A DNA stretch of 64,000 bases, taken from Singulisphaera sp. (GTDB taxonomy: Bacteria; Planctomycetota; Planctomycetia; Isosphaerales; Isosphaeraceae). The stretch's first letter is position 1. The number at the start of each line of letters is the position of its first letter. The translations under genes and the position numbers were made by a program. The notes under the pieces were generated by a model that saw nothing but the letters and a program-made list of their open reading frames with translations, was not told the DNA's origin and did not search any database. The stretch covers positions 33,138 through 97,137 of the forward strand of contig DAIDJG010000536.1 of assembly GCA_027451445.1 (NCBI GenBank), given 5' to 3'. This document shows, piece after piece, positions 55,371-64,000 of the stretch.

Positions 55371-56432
55371 CTAAGGCGTGTGAGTCTGCTCGACTTCGAG
55401 CGCCAGCGGAGCGGGAGTCGGCGCCTCCGCCGGGGGCGCATCGGGCAACTCGGCCAATCGATCGGCCAAGGCGTGGATCAAGCTGGGAACTCCGGCGCCG
55501 GTCACCGCCGAGATGGCGAGCGGCTCAAAGCCCAGCGCCTCGGCGATCCGCCGACGCGCTTCGGTCGCCCCCGTTAGGTCCATCTTGGTGACGACCACTA
55601 GCTCGGGCCGTTGCGCCAGCGTGGTGCTGTAATGCGCGACCTCGCTGCGGATCGTGCGGTAGTTAACGACCGGATCGGACCCATCGGACGGAACGGCATC
55701 GACCAGATGAACGAGCAGCCTCGTCCGCTCAACATGGCGCAGGAATTCATGACCGAGCCCGTGGCCCGCATGCGCGCCTTCGATCAAGCCGGGGATATCG
55801 GCGACAACAAAGCCCCGATCGTCACCAGCCTGAACCATTCCGAGGTTCGGATATTTGGTCGTGAACGGATAGTCGGCGATTTCGGGATGGGCACGAGAGA
55901 CTCGCGACAATAGCGTCGACTTGCCCGCGTTCGGTAATCCGATCAGCCCCACGTCGGCGATGACCTTGAGCTCCAAATGGATCCAGCGTTCCTCGCCTGG
56001 GTGCCCGTGTTCAAATTGTCTGGGTGCCCGATTAGTACTCGACTTGTAGTGCGCATTGCCGTGTCCCCCGCGGCCCCCGCGACCAACCACGACCGAGTCG
56101 CCCGATCGCTTGAGATCACGCAGGACATGGCCGCGGTCGCGGTCGCGCACGATCGTTCCAGCCGGCACGTCGATGATCATGTCATTCGCGTTTCGGCCCG
56201 TGCAGTCGGAGCCCTGGCCGTGCTCGCCACGATCGGCCTTCCAGTGGCGCTGATAGGAAAGGTGCGCAAGGTTCGTCACGCCGTCGACGGCCCTGATGAT
56301 GACGCTCCCTCCTGCCCCGCCGTCGCCGCCGTTCGGGCCCCCGCGAGGCGCGTACTTCTCGCGGCGGAAGCTCAGGCAGCCGTTGCCGCCATCCCCCCCT
56401 CGGACGTATATCGTCACCCGATCCACGAACAT
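55371..56432 (-). CDS. obg: Obg/CgtA GTPase
   Basis: 353 aa from ATG 56432. The Obg glycine-rich domain is clear (VTIYVRGGDGGNGCLSFRRE, PRGGPNGGDGGAGGSVIIRA, VVGRGGRGGHGNAHYKSSTN), then the GTPase core: IADVGLIGLPNAGKSTLLSR, YPFTTKYPNLGMV, VADIPGLIEGAHAGHGLGHE and VVVTKMDLTGA. It is an essential ribosome-associated GTPase of large-subunit assembly and stress response. A Pro/Ala tail closes the protein; no extra C-terminal OCT domain is seen. It follows rpmA, the usual neighbour. Confidence 0.95.
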   Translation of the reverse strand: MFVDRVTIYVRGGDGGNGCLSFRREKYAPRGGPNGGDGGAGGSVIIRAVDGVTNLAHLSYQRHWKADRGEHGQGSDCTGRNANDMIIDVPAGTIVRDRDRGHVLRDLKRSGDSVVVGRGGRGGHGNAHYKSSTNRAPRQFEHGHPGEERWIHLELKVIADVGLIGLPNAGKSTLLSRVSRAHPEIADYPFTTKYPNLGMVQAGDDRGFVVADIPGLIEGAHAGHGLGHEFLRHVERTRLLVHLVDAVPSDGSDPVVNYRTIRSEVAHYSTTLAQRPELVVVTKMDLTGATEARRRIAEALGFEPLAISAVTGAGVPSLIHALADRLAELPDAPPAEAPTPAPLALEVEQTHTP

Positions 56433-56559
56433 AACAAACCTCGACGCACACCGCGGAGAATCGCGGGGGGAGTAAGATGACAAGGCTCCCGCCAAGTCAG
56501 GCAACGACTCGACAGGAGCCTTTTTTCCAGGCGAACGAGACTGGACCGGGGCTCGCGGC

Positions 56560-56823
56560 TCAGTTCTGGGTCGCGGCCGGCAGCGGATCGATGTTGATCC
56601 GGCGCCCGTTCTGGTCGAACCGCACGGTACCGTCCACGAGTGAATAAATGGTCCAGTCGCGCCCGACGCCGACGTTCTTGCCGGGGTGCCACTTGGTCCC
56701 CTTCTGCCGGCAGATGATGCTGCCCGCACGGGCGAACTGGCCGCCGAACAGCTTGATCCCCAGCATCTGAGGATTGGAGTCGCGACCGTTCCGGCTGGAT
56801 CCCTGACCCTTTTTATGAGCCAT
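56560..56823 (-). CDS. rpmA: 50S ribosomal protein L27
   Basis: 87 aa, [20 protein letters not shown] then [20 protein letters not shown] and [20 protein letters not shown]. This is full-length L27, whose N-terminal tail reaches the peptidyl-transferase centre; no cleavable leader of the Firmicutes type is present. It is first of the rpmA-obg-coaX-mnmE-like unit. rplU, often upstream, is not present here. Confidence 0.97.
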   Translation of the reverse strand: MAHKKGQGSSRNGRDSNPQMLGIKLFGGQFARAGSIICRQKGTKWHPGKNVGVGRDWTIYSLVDGTVRFDQNGRRINIDPLPAATQN

Positions 56824-56916
56824 CGCTCAAACGCCCTCGGATTCGTACCGTCTCTCGCTTGCGGTCACGCAGGGGGAACTCCCCAAACTGATCAGCGTTG
56901 ACCGCCCAAACCAAAA

Positions 56917-56946
56917 ACTATACCGCGCTTTCGTTTCCCCCGACAA
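56917..56946 (-). promoter_or_regulatory. Sigma-70-type promoter of rpmA
   Basis: On the minus strand TTGTCG (56946-56941), an 18-nt spacer, then TATAGT (56922-56917), about 94 bases before the rpmA start. It has the same shape as the promoter at 14737 (TTGTCT-N18-TATAGT). Confidence 0.65.
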
Positions 56947-57053
56947 GCCCGGTTGAGTGCTCTCAGAGTGCGACCTTGAATCGGGCGCGCTCAATTGACA
57001 CGATGAGAGAAACGACGGAACGGACAAGCCTGTAACCAGCACAGAGCGCGACG

Positions 57054-57749
57054 ATGGCCAAGAAAGCGGTTGTCCTCCTCAGCGGAGGACTCGATTCGAC
57101 CACGACGTTGGCCGAAGCGAGGGTGGCGGGATTCGAACCTTACGCGCTGACGATCCTCTACGGGCAACGGCACGCGGTCGAACGCGATGCCGCACGACGT
57201 GTGGCGCAGGCGCTCGGCGTCGCGAAGCACGTCGAATTCTCGATCGATTTGCGGGCGTTCGGCGGCAGTGCTCTCACGGCCGACATCGAGGTTCCCAAGG
57301 ATCGGCCGCTCGAAACCCTGGCTCACGGCATTCCGATCACGTACGTCCCAGCACGCAATACCGTGTTCCTGTCACTCGCGCTTGGATGGGCGGAGACGCT
57401 CGGGGCGTTTGACCTGTTTCTCGGCGTCAACTGCCTCGACTATTCCGGCTATCCCGACTGCCGGCCCGAATACCTGCACGCTTTTGAGTCGCTCGCCAAC
57501 CTGGCGACGCGCGCCGGTGTCGAAGGGGCAGGACGATTCCGCATCCATGCGCCTCTGCTGACGCTTACGAAGGAGCAGATTATTCTCCGTGCCGTTGAGC
57601 TCGGAGTCGACCTTGGACTGACCCATAGCTGCTACGATCCTTCCCCGGATGGGCGAGCCTGCGGCCGTTGCGACGCCTGTACCCTGCGGCTCGCCGCCTT
57701 TGCACGACTCGGTCGAGCCGACCCGGCGCCTTACATCAATAACCCATAA
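57054..57749 (+). CDS. queC: 7-cyano-7-deazaguanine synthase
   Basis: 231 aa. PP-loop [20 protein letters not shown], then [40 protein letters not shown] and [20 protein letters not shown]. The C-terminal zinc site is [20 protein letters not shown] followed by CTLRLAAF (four Cys). It makes preQ0 from carboxydeazaguanine with ATP and ammonia in queuosine synthesis. Divergent from rpmA; no other que gene is in the window. Confidence 0.95.
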   Translation: MAKKAVVLLSGGLDSTTTLAEARVAGFEPYALTILYGQRHAVERDAARRVAQALGVAKHVEFSIDLRAFGGSALTADIEVPKDRPLETLAHGIPITYVPARNTVFLSLALGWAETLGAFDLFLGVNCLDYSGYPDCRPEYLHAFESLANLATRAGVEGAGRFRIHAPLLTLTKEQIILRAVELGVDLGLTHSCYDPSPDGRACGRCDACTLRLAAFARLGRADPAPYINNP

Positions 57750-57772
57750 GTTCATTTGAGTCGACAAGACGA

Positions 57773-57801
57773 TTGGCGTTTGCGGTAAACTGCGTTACAC
57801 T
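57773..57801 (+). promoter_or_regulatory. Sigma-70-type promoter of the LEPR-type protein gene
   Basis: TTGGCG (57773-57778), a 17-nt spacer, then TACACT (57796-57801), about 75 bases before ATG 57876. Confidence 0.5.
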
Positions 57802-57875
57802 TTACTTGTGTTCTTGCGGAGGGAATCGCTCCCCCCGACGCAGCCGGCGCTCTCACGTCGCGATTGTATCACTGG

Positions 57876-59492
57876 ATGGTCACCATGCGGTTTCTGCTTC
57901 GTTCTCGCTTGTCGAGAGTGGGTCGGCTTGCCAGAAAGCTCAGGAATCGGGCTGTTTTCTGCGGGGTCGAGCCGCTTGAGGTCCGATCGCTTTTGAGCGT
58001 TGCAAGTGGGACGGACGCGCTGATTGATCACGTGCCGCGATGGCATGATGCGGCACGGAATCTTCCGCACACGCCGATCTCGCCTACCGCGTCGAGGGCC
58101 GCTCGGCACTCTGGGGGATCGCTTCAAGTCAAGGGAAGCTATCCGCATAGCGGACAGACGCTGGACAAAGCCGTTGCCGCGTTCACCGTCTACTTCAATC
58201 AGTTGCCAAAAGGGACGACGCTCAATAGCGGAGACGTTCAACTCTCGCACCAAAACGCGAACGGCAGTTGGCAGGTGCTTCCGACAACGAGCTTGGTCAA
58301 TCCCGGGAACAACTCGATCGAAATCGTTCCGCTCGTCAATCAGCCCAATGGGCTGTATAAGGTCGGAATCTACCCAGGTGTGCGCGGCGTGGGCGGTGGG
58401 ACTCTGGCGCGCGCGGTGTTCGAGACCTACACCGTGGCTGATCCCTGGGGCTCCCAGAACCCCGTCACGGTCTTTCCTTCGAACAACGGCGAAACGGGCG
58501 TGGTCGTCGCCGATCAGTCGCGTGCGCTCGACCCATCGTCGGTGAATAACAGCACGGTTCAGGTTCACGCCTTGAATGCCGACGGTTCGCTCGGAGCGTC
58601 CGTGCCCGTGACCGTGGTTTATGACCCGAACATTCCGTCGATTGAGCTTGCAATCCAGGTGGGGCTCTCGGCAGGAACGTATCAGTTTCTCGAGCAGGGC
58701 GTGCGCGACGCGGCGGGAGACGTGTTGACCACGCCGTACACGCAAAACTTTACCATTGCCCAGACGCAGGTTCCGCCTGGACCGGATATCCTCCCTGGGG
58801 CAACGATCGCGGTTGCCGGGTCGTATCCCGTGGACGGCTCGACGACGGAAACGACCCCGATCGCCTCTGTTTACTTCAATGAAGCGGCGGACCCGACGAC
58901 TGTAAACACGAGCACCGTGCAACTCGTACGCTGGGTGCCGAGTCTTGGGGGGTGGAGCAATCCACTGCCCATCTCGGTGACGTATTCGAACCTTCACAAA
59001 GCGACGATCATTCCGACTGCCGGGTTAGAAGAGGGTTCGTACCTGATCGCCGTCAATGGCGTGAAGGATCTGTTGGGCCAATCAATGGCAGGCCCGCAGT
59101 ACTTTCACTACAAATTCTACAGCGCGACGGCACCGCCGCTCAACGGCGACTTATTTGGCTCTTACCCAGCGCTCGGGCAAACGATCCAGGGTGTTCCGCC
59201 AGCGATTCTTGTGTTCTTGAGGAAGTACGCGGGCGAACAACCGTGGTCGGTCAACACGAACACGGTCCAGCTTCTCCCGTGGGTCGGGAACCACGCCGGC
59301 AATCCGCTGCCGATCAGCGTCGCCTACAGTCTTGGGCCGGGAACCATCGTGATCTCGCCCAACTTTCCGATCGGCGACGGCAAGTACGTGGTCGAGGTCA
59401 ACGGCCTGGTCGACCTCGCCGGCAACGTTCAGCGCAATTCGTTCCAGAGTTGGTTCGTGATCAAGGGGACGGGTCGTCGTCAATCGACTTGA
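57876..59492 (+). CDS. Exported Ig-like-repeat protein with LEPR-XLL-type signal
   Basis: 538 aa. The basic N-terminus (MRFLLRSRLSRVGRLARKLR) precedes GVEPLEVRSLLSVASG, a variant of the planctomycete LEPR-XLL sequence found at the start of large surface proteins. The mature part contains three to four bacterial Ig-like (Big_5/SbsA-type) repeats, each with a SYP...TI...P.A.VYFN pattern: KGSYPHSGQTLDKAVAAFTV, AVAGSYPVDGSTTETTPIAS, FGSYPALGQTIQGVPPAILV, and repeated NTSTVQL strands. Probably a surface or matrix protein. Start at ATG 57876 or 57885. Confidence 0.75.
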   Translation: MVTMRFLLRSRLSRVGRLARKLRNRAVFCGVEPLEVRSLLSVASGTDALIDHVPRWHDAARNLPHTPISPTASRAARHSGGSLQVKGSYPHSGQTLDKAVAAFTVYFNQLPKGTTLNSGDVQLSHQNANGSWQVLPTTSLVNPGNNSIEIVPLVNQPNGLYKVGIYPGVRGVGGGTLARAVFETYTVADPWGSQNPVTVFPSNNGETGVVVADQSRALDPSSVNNSTVQVHALNADGSLGASVPVTVVYDPNIPSIELAIQVGLSAGTYQFLEQGVRDAAGDVLTTPYTQNFTIAQTQVPPGPDILPGATIAVAGSYPVDGSTTETTPIASVYFNEAADPTTVNTSTVQLVRWVPSLGGWSNPLPISVTYSNLHKATIIPTAGLEEGSYLIAVNGVKDLLGQSMAGPQYFHYKFYSATAPPLNGDLFGSYPALGQTIQGVPPAILVFLRKYAGEQPWSVNTNTVQLLPWVGNHAGNPLPISVAYSLGPGTIVISPNFPIGDGKYVVEVNGLVDLAGNVQRNSFQSWFVIKGTGRRQST

Positions 59493-59548
59493 ATGGAGTG
59501 AGGCCGCTTCACTCGTCGACCGGGCTCACGGCAGGAGCACTTCCCTCC

Positions 59549-60373
59549 TTACCAGTAGATCCACTCGTAAGGGGGCTCGTTGAGCCGGATCTCTTTCTCG
59601 TTCAGGTTCCGCTCATCGCCGCGCCGGATGAAGTCGATGCGGAGCGTCTTGTAGCGCGGAACCACCTTGCCATCAGGTGCCGTGACTTCCTGAAATCCGT
59701 CGGACAGTCCGCGAACGTAGACGTGGTAGGCATCCGCCTTCGGGTCGACGCCTTCCCACACGGCAACTCCGTACACCGCGTCGTCCACACCCTGCTTTGT
59801 ACTGGGGGGGATAATACCGATCGCGTTCACAGCGCCGACGAGCGGGATCGACCGATCCTCGCGCGACTGGATGAGCTTCACCGCCTGAGGCAGAACCGCC
59901 TCTTCGCGACGCTGGCCCGTGTCGGTCACCAGGGTGAACTGAGGGACAAACATGCGCGGTTTCCCCGTCCGGTTCACCACGCGGTAGTACAGGTAATGGA
60001 CGATTTTCCGGCTGCCGTCGATCTCAACCGTTCGGAGCCGCATGGGCTTGAACGAGAAGTCGAGCACCCAGATTCCTTCCTTGTCTCGGGGCAGGAGCGA
60101 GGCGTCAACCATTTGAACGTTGAAGACGCTTTTGCCGTGCGCTGAGGGGACCGTGTTGAGCGTCGGTACGAGGTTGACTTTCGGGATCGGGGGGGGGCCC
60201 GGGAGCTTTCCACCCTTCTCGGCGTCTTCGGGCTGCGCCGGGGGCGTATCGGCCTCCGGTTTCTCGCCTTTGGCCTGCGCGGGCGCTGGGGCTTCTTGCG
60301 CGTTGGCCCACAACGCGCCAACAAGCGTCCACGTAAGAATCAGTACGACCATCCGAGACGGTTGGTTGAGCAC
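59549..60373 (-). CDS. Exported conserved protein of unknown function
   Basis: 274 aa. Signal peptide: MLNQPSRMVVLILTWTLVGALWANA. A Pro/Glu/Lys-rich spacer runs to about residue 70. The beta-rich body has VWVLDFSFKPMRLRTVEIDG-type strands, IVHYLYYRVVNRTGKPRMFV and VWEGVDPKADAYHVYVRGLS, ending EIRLNEPPYEWIYW. I believe this is a recurrent planctomycete family, but no function is known. It converges with the Ig-like gene with 56 bases between. Confidence 0.65.
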   Translation of the reverse strand: MLNQPSRMVVLILTWTLVGALWANAQEAPAPAQAKGEKPEADTPPAQPEDAEKGGKLPGPPPIPKVNLVPTLNTVPSAHGKSVFNVQMVDASLLPRDKEGIWVLDFSFKPMRLRTVEIDGSRKIVHYLYYRVVNRTGKPRMFVPQFTLVTDTGQRREEAVLPQAVKLIQSREDRSIPLVGAVNAIGIIPPSTKQGVDDAVYGVAVWEGVDPKADAYHVYVRGLSDGFQEVTAPDGKVVPRYKTLRIDFIRRGDERNLNEKEIRLNEPPYEWIYW

Positions 60374-60615
60374 GAGTTACGCTCCCCAGCAGCGATTGGA
60401 ATGAGACTGGAGCGAATCAAGTCGAGAGGGCGGATCCCAGCGGTTGTAGTGAGAGTATCCCATTCCCCGGAGACCCGTCAAGTGGAACCGCATGATCTGG
60501 GAATTCAGGGAGAATGGGAAGAGTCGGTGTTTTGTGGCAAGAACCTGAGCCGCAACCTGGCGAATAGTCTCAGGTTGGGCGCTCGCGCGCGTGTCGAACG
60601 TTAGGGATGCTAGGG
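60374..60615. other. Intergenic region between divergent genes
   Basis: No gene seen. The promoter of the protease gene lies at its right end. Confidence 0.45.
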
Positions 60616-60643
60616 TTGCAACTTAAGGGCGAATCCTTACAAT
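60616..60643 (+). promoter_or_regulatory. Sigma-70-type promoter of the protease gene
   Basis: TTGCAA (60616-60621), a 16-nt spacer, then TACAAT (60638-60643), about 66 bases before the ATG. Confidence 0.55.
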
Positions 60644-60709
60644 GAAAATCCTCGGAAAAGTCGTTACGACGAGGCCGCGCCTATCGATTGAGGGAAGGGA
60701 CATTTGCCA

Positions 60710-61756
60710 ATGCATTGGCGGAGAACGGTCACGGCGGCGGCTTTGGGTCTGTCGATGCTCACGGCCTTGCCCGCCGGCGCGGCTGTGGAAGTCATCGACT
60801 TGAAGGACGGGCAGCAAGTCACGGGGGACGTGGTTACCGAGAAATCCGGTGCCATCTACGTCGACCTGGGCTTCGACCTCTTACGCATTCCTCGCGATCA
60901 AATCGTCCGTCGCGGGAAGCCGGGTACCGCCGGATCCGGAACGACGGCACCGTCCCACGCGGTGGAATCCGACCCGTCCGGATTCTTCATCACGGGTTCG
61001 CTGAAGCCCGCGCCCGTGAAGGAACTTGTTCAGAAGTACGGTGAAGCCGTCATCTCGATCGAAACCCCTTCCGGGAAAGGGTCGGGGTTCCTCATCAACA
61101 ACGACGGGTATGCGATAACAAATGATCACGTGATCCAGGGTGAAACGCGGATTTCGGCCATTCTCTATCAGAACGTGCCGGGGGGCCTGGCGCGGCGGCG
61201 GATTGAGGATGTGGAGATCCTGGCGCTGAATCCGTTTTTTGACCTGGCGCTGCTGAAGCTGCCGCTGCCGAAGGACTTGAAACCGAGTCATGTGGTGCTG
61301 GGTACCCTCGATGACGTGAACGCGGGCGAGGGTGTGTTCGCGGTTGGCAATCCGCTCGGGCTGGAGCGCAGTGTGTCGCAAGGGATTGTGAGCAACCGGA
61401 ACCGGAATCTGGAAGGCCAGATTTACTTGCAGACGGACGCAGCGATCAATCCCGGGAACTCGGGAGGTCCCCTGTTCAATCTGCGTGGGGAAGTGATTGG
61501 CGTTACGAGCCGGGGCGCGCGAAAGGACATTGCGGAGAGTCTGGGTTTCGCGATTCCCGTGAATTATGTAAAGGACTTCTTACGCAACCGGGAAGCCTTC
61601 TCGTTTGACAAGGAAAACCCGAATACGGGCTATCGCTATCTCGATCCACCCCGGCGCATCCGGCCGGGTTTGCCGCCGGGAGCCCGGTCCGCCAACCCGG
61701 GGTCGAAGCCAGACAAGGAAACGGCGAGCCAGACGAATGGCTCTCCGAAACCTTGA
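60710..61756 (+). CDS. HtrA-like trypsin-fold serine protease without PDZ domain
   Basis: 348 aa. Signal peptide MHWRRTVTAAALGLSMLTAL then PAGAA. A short SH3-like N-terminal part (VEVIDLKDGQQVTGDVVTEK) precedes the protease: GSGFLINNDGYAITNDHVIQ with the catalytic His, LNPFFDLALLKLPL with the Asp, and TDAAINPGNSGGPLFNLRGE with the Ser. A Pro-rich tail takes the place where DegP and DegS have PDZ domains. Periplasmic quality control is likely. ATG 60710 was chosen because AGGGAAGGGA at 60691-60700 is well spaced; TTG 60704 is too close. Confidence 0.88.
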   Translation: MHWRRTVTAAALGLSMLTALPAGAAVEVIDLKDGQQVTGDVVTEKSGAIYVDLGFDLLRIPRDQIVRRGKPGTAGSGTTAPSHAVESDPSGFFITGSLKPAPVKELVQKYGEAVISIETPSGKGSGFLINNDGYAITNDHVIQGETRISAILYQNVPGGLARRRIEDVEILALNPFFDLALLKLPLPKDLKPSHVVLGTLDDVNAGEGVFAVGNPLGLERSVSQGIVSNRNRNLEGQIYLQTDAAINPGNSGGPLFNLRGEVIGVTSRGARKDIAESLGFAIPVNYVKDFLRNREAFSFDKENPNTGYRYLDPPRRIRPGLPPGARSANPGSKPDKETASQTNGSPKP

Positions 61757-61927
61757 AAATCAGTCGTGTCACCAAAAAACGCGTCGGTCACCGCCGGCGG
61801 CGGGCCAGAGAATCGTCCTGGCCTGCCGTAGCGTCTCCGTCTCGGCAGGAGTCGAGTCGTGGGGTGTGTAGAAAGGTCCCTCTGCCGGTGAGCCGGGGGG
61901 GTATGAGTGGAAATGGAGTGTTCTTCG

Positions 61928-63727
61928 ATGAGTATCGCCACGCGAGCGGCTCTTCGCCTCGCTCTGTCCGTCTGCATGGGCCTGGCGGGGATGTCCCTGT
62001 GTGCATCCACGAGTCGGGCCGCGGCCCCTCCGGAGAAGGTATTTCCAGACTCGACCTTTCTCTTCGTCAAGGTGAATAGCGCCAGCGCGCTTCGCGATTC
62101 ATTCCGTCAGAGCCAGTTCGGGCAGCTTTGGAACGATCCGGGGCTGAAGGAATGGAAGCAAGACATGGCCCAGAAGCTCGATGAGGGGAACAAGTCCCTC
62201 AAAGAGAAGATCGGCATTACCCTTGCGCAACTCGTCGAGCTGCCGCAAGGGACCGCCGCCATGGGTGTCGTGCCGAACGATGACCCCAAGACGCCGATGT
62301 CTCTGCTTCTCTCTATCGATTGCGGCAAGAACGCGGGCACCGCGGCGGACGTGCTCTCCAAGGCGACCAAGCAAGCCGAAGACGCCGGGGCTCGGATCGA
62401 GGAGCTCAAGTCCAAGGGCGTTACGATTCATGTCATTCATCCCCCCAAGAAGGATGACGACAAGGATAAGCCGCAGCCACCGCTTGTCTGGGCGCAGAGC
62501 GGTCCGAACTTCACGATCGGCACGGACCTTGATGCGGTGAAAGACGTGCTCGTCAATGCCGACGGGCGGAACGATTCTTTGGCCTCGACCGAGACGTACG
62601 CCAAGACCTTGAAGAAGTGCGGCACGGACAGCCAGGTCATCTGGTACATCGACGCGAACAAGGTCTTCAAGCTGATGGCCCAAAACGGTGGGGCTCGCGG
62701 AAATGCCGCTCAGGCCCAGCAGGTTGAGGCCATCATGCAGGTCGTCGGCATCAACGGGCTGAAGGCGGTCGGCGGGAGCTTCAGCCTCAGCACGGGGAAT
62801 TACGACAGCCTGAGCAAGACGGTGTTCTACGCTCCCCCGCCGGTTCAGGGGCTCCTGAAAGTGTTCTCGATGCCCAAGGTCAGCCTCAAGCCCGAGCCCT
62901 GGGTGCCCGCCAACGTCGCGGCCTACCAGACGATCAGTTGGGATCTCGATAACGCCTTCATCGCGATCAACGATCTGGCGAATATGTTCCAGCCCGGGAT
63001 CCTGAACGTGCTCGAACAGCAGTTGATCGGCCCCAATGGGGGTGAACCGCTCAACTTCCAGAAGGACCTCTTCGGGCCGATCGGCGACCGAATCACGATC
63101 ATTAGCGACTACAAGAAGCCCATCAAGGAAGACAGTCAGCGCACACTCATTGCGATCGCCCTCGAGGACACCAAGAAGTTTGAGAAATCGTTTGAGAAGG
63201 TCCGCGAGTTGATGGGCAACAAGCCCAAGGAACGCGAGTTCCAGGGGAACAAGATCTTTGACTTCGAGCTTCCCGACCTGCCCAATCCGAACGGTGAGCA
63301 GGCGAAGTTCAAAGGCCCCATCAGCGTCACGATCGCCAAGAACACGCTGTTTGCCTCGAGCGACGCTTCGCTCCTGGAGCAAATTCTGCGTGGCGGCGGC
63401 GCCGGCTTGGCGGACAGTTCAGCGTTCCAGTCCGCGCTCAAGGAAATGCCGGAAAAGGTCAGCTCCCTCTCCTACGTGAAACCCGAAGAATCGGCCCGCG
63501 TCTCCTACGACATGATCAAGAGCGGGCAGTTCGAGAAGGCCATGAAAGGGGCCGCCCAGGCGGGCGGTGGACCGAACGTCGGCAACTTCGGCGAAGTGAT
63601 CAATAAGGACAAACTGCCGGAGTTTTCGGTCTTCGCGAAGTACCTCTCTTCGGGCGGTGGCTATAGCGTCTCGGAAGAGGACGGGATGGTGATGACCAAC
63701 TTCACGCTTCGCAAGCAGAAGCCCTGA
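61928..63727 (+). CDS. Large exported planctomycete protein (DUF3352-like)
   Basis: 599 aa from ATG 61928, GGAG nine bases upstream. Signal peptide about 1-30 (ALRLALSVCMGLAGMSLCAS). The opening FPDSTFLFVKVNSASALRDS then FRQSQFGQLWNDPGLKEW is typical of an abundant planctomycete family of exported proteins. The body alternates helices (KIGITLAQLVELPQGTAAMG) and strands, with a second similar half from about residue 300 (LFGPIGDRITIISDYKKPIK, GPISVTIAKNTLFASSDASL). Function unknown; DUF3352-like fold is a guess. A terminator follows at 63779. Confidence 0.7.
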   Translation: MSIATRAALRLALSVCMGLAGMSLCASTSRAAAPPEKVFPDSTFLFVKVNSASALRDSFRQSQFGQLWNDPGLKEWKQDMAQKLDEGNKSLKEKIGITLAQLVELPQGTAAMGVVPNDDPKTPMSLLLSIDCGKNAGTAADVLSKATKQAEDAGARIEELKSKGVTIHVIHPPKKDDDKDKPQPPLVWAQSGPNFTIGTDLDAVKDVLVNADGRNDSLASTETYAKTLKKCGTDSQVIWYIDANKVFKLMAQNGGARGNAAQAQQVEAIMQVVGINGLKAVGGSFSLSTGNYDSLSKTVFYAPPPVQGLLKVFSMPKVSLKPEPWVPANVAAYQTISWDLDNAFIAINDLANMFQPGILNVLEQQLIGPNGGEPLNFQKDLFGPIGDRITIISDYKKPIKEDSQRTLIAIALEDTKKFEKSFEKVRELMGNKPKEREFQGNKIFDFELPDLPNPNGEQAKFKGPISVTIAKNTLFASSDASLLEQILRGGGAGLADSSAFQSALKEMPEKVSSLSYVKPEESARVSYDMIKSGQFEKAMKGAAQAGGGPNVGNFGEVINKDKLPEFSVFAKYLSSGGGYSVSEEDGMVMTNFTLRKQKP

Positions 63728-63778
63728 TCGAGGCGCGCTGAGCCAGGCGCTTGCGCGTGGCAACGATGGTTTCCTGGG

Positions 63779-63817
63779 ACGGCGGACCGACTCATCTCGG
63801 TCCGCCGTTGCTTTTCG
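63779..63817 (+). terminator. Intrinsic terminator
   Basis: ACGGCGGACCGA (63779-63790), loop CTCATC, TCGGTCCGCCGT (63797-63808): a perfect 12-bp stem followed by TGCTTTTCG. It ends the 61928 gene. Confidence 0.85.
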
Positions 63818-63937
63818 AAAGTTTGACTCAAGCGTCAGATCTGGTGCGACCGATTCATTAAGAATACACGGAGAGTCGTGCGCCGGGCGTAGTCTGTCCA
63901 CCCGGTCGCTGATCGGTCGATGCGCAGGAGGTGACTG

Positions 63938-64000
63938 ATGGGGTACCGCGCGTGGGGCATTGCGAATCTTCTTTGGCAACCTAACCGTGGCCCGGAGAGT
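63938..64000 (+). CDS. Start of a further gene, cut by window end
   Basis: ATG 63938 is preceded by AGGAGGTGA (63927-63935), the strongest ribosome-binding site in the window, and 21 codons (MGYRAWGIANLLWQPN...) run to the edge. Too short to assign. Confidence 0.5.
   Translation, partial: MGYRAWGIANLLWQPNRGPES

Noticed and set aside
56485..56530. Terminator between rpmA and obg
   Set aside because: AAGGCTCC/GGAGCCTT with six T is on the plus strand, opposite to the rpmA-obg transcript, and has a 24-nt loop; no plus-strand gene ends there.
62099..63382. 427-aa minus-strand frame
   Set aside because: Antisense shadow of the exported 599-aa protein, without a start signal.
1..64000. CRISPR array, rRNA operon, insertion sequence with transposase
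   Set aside because: No regular spaced repeats, rRNA sequence or transposase motifs were seen on either strand.

Overview
The window is GC-rich chromosomal DNA from a planctomycete, most likely the Isosphaeraceae (inference). The evidence is lineage-typical protein families: a DUF1549/DUF1553 planctomycete cytochrome paired with a DUF1501 Tat-type protein (20.5-25.1 kb), an LEPR-XLL-type signal (57.9 kb), a sigma factor of the Rhodopirellula/Verrucomicrobium ECF type with a FecR-like partner (3.4-4.9 kb), and a PKN-type kinase with a large exported half (49.6-53.4 kb). Housekeeping genes are hemD, rpmA, obg, coaX, an mnmE-like gene, queC and gpsA. No rRNA gene, intact tRNA or CRISPR array was seen.

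Layout. 0-2.7 kb is the right edge of a phage-like island. It holds an incomplete ORF, a terminase-small-subunit-like gene and two unknown genes, and ends at a displaced 3' part of tRNA-His followed by an intrinsic terminator. 3.4-10.2 kb holds the ECF sigma/anti-sigma pair, a secreted YHYH-PEBP fusion and three TadE/TadG-like genes. 10.7-17.1 kb is sparse: a DUF7691 gene, a PepSY-like protein, a His/Arg-rich secreted protein, a candidate structured RNA with a strong terminator, two small genes, a group 2 sigma-70 factor and a possible small membrane protein. 17.4-25.1 kb holds a membrane sulfatase-fold protein, hemD and the PSD1/DUF1501 pair.

25.1-36.6 kb is the most unusual part: ten minus-strand genes in one array. 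In transcription order they are a short unknown protein, CheW, a chemoreceptor-like protein, a CheA-REC hybrid kinase, a DUF4388 response regulator, two coiled-coil proteins, a formylglycine-synthase-fold protein without the catalytic cysteines, a zinc-ribbon P-loop GTPase and a protein resembling the GAP1 N-terminal domain. This suggests a chemosensory phosphorelay joined to a GTPase/GAP1 module of the kind proposed in prokaryotic conflict systems.

36.8-49 kb holds a membrane glycosyltransferase, a BON-like protein, an enolase-superfamily/LpxH-like/PHP operon, a rhomboid/DUF1802/gpsA operon, a glycosyltransferase, a HAD phosphatase and a large exported unknown protein. 49.6-64 kb holds the kinase, the rpmA-obg-coaX-mnmE-like operon, queC and a run of exported proteins including an HtrA-like protease.

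Two copies of a palindromic MITE-like repeat (7.2 and 41.7 kb), a separate 24-bp inverted repeat (5.0 kb) and several promoters of the form TTGTCN-N18-TATAGT complete the picture.
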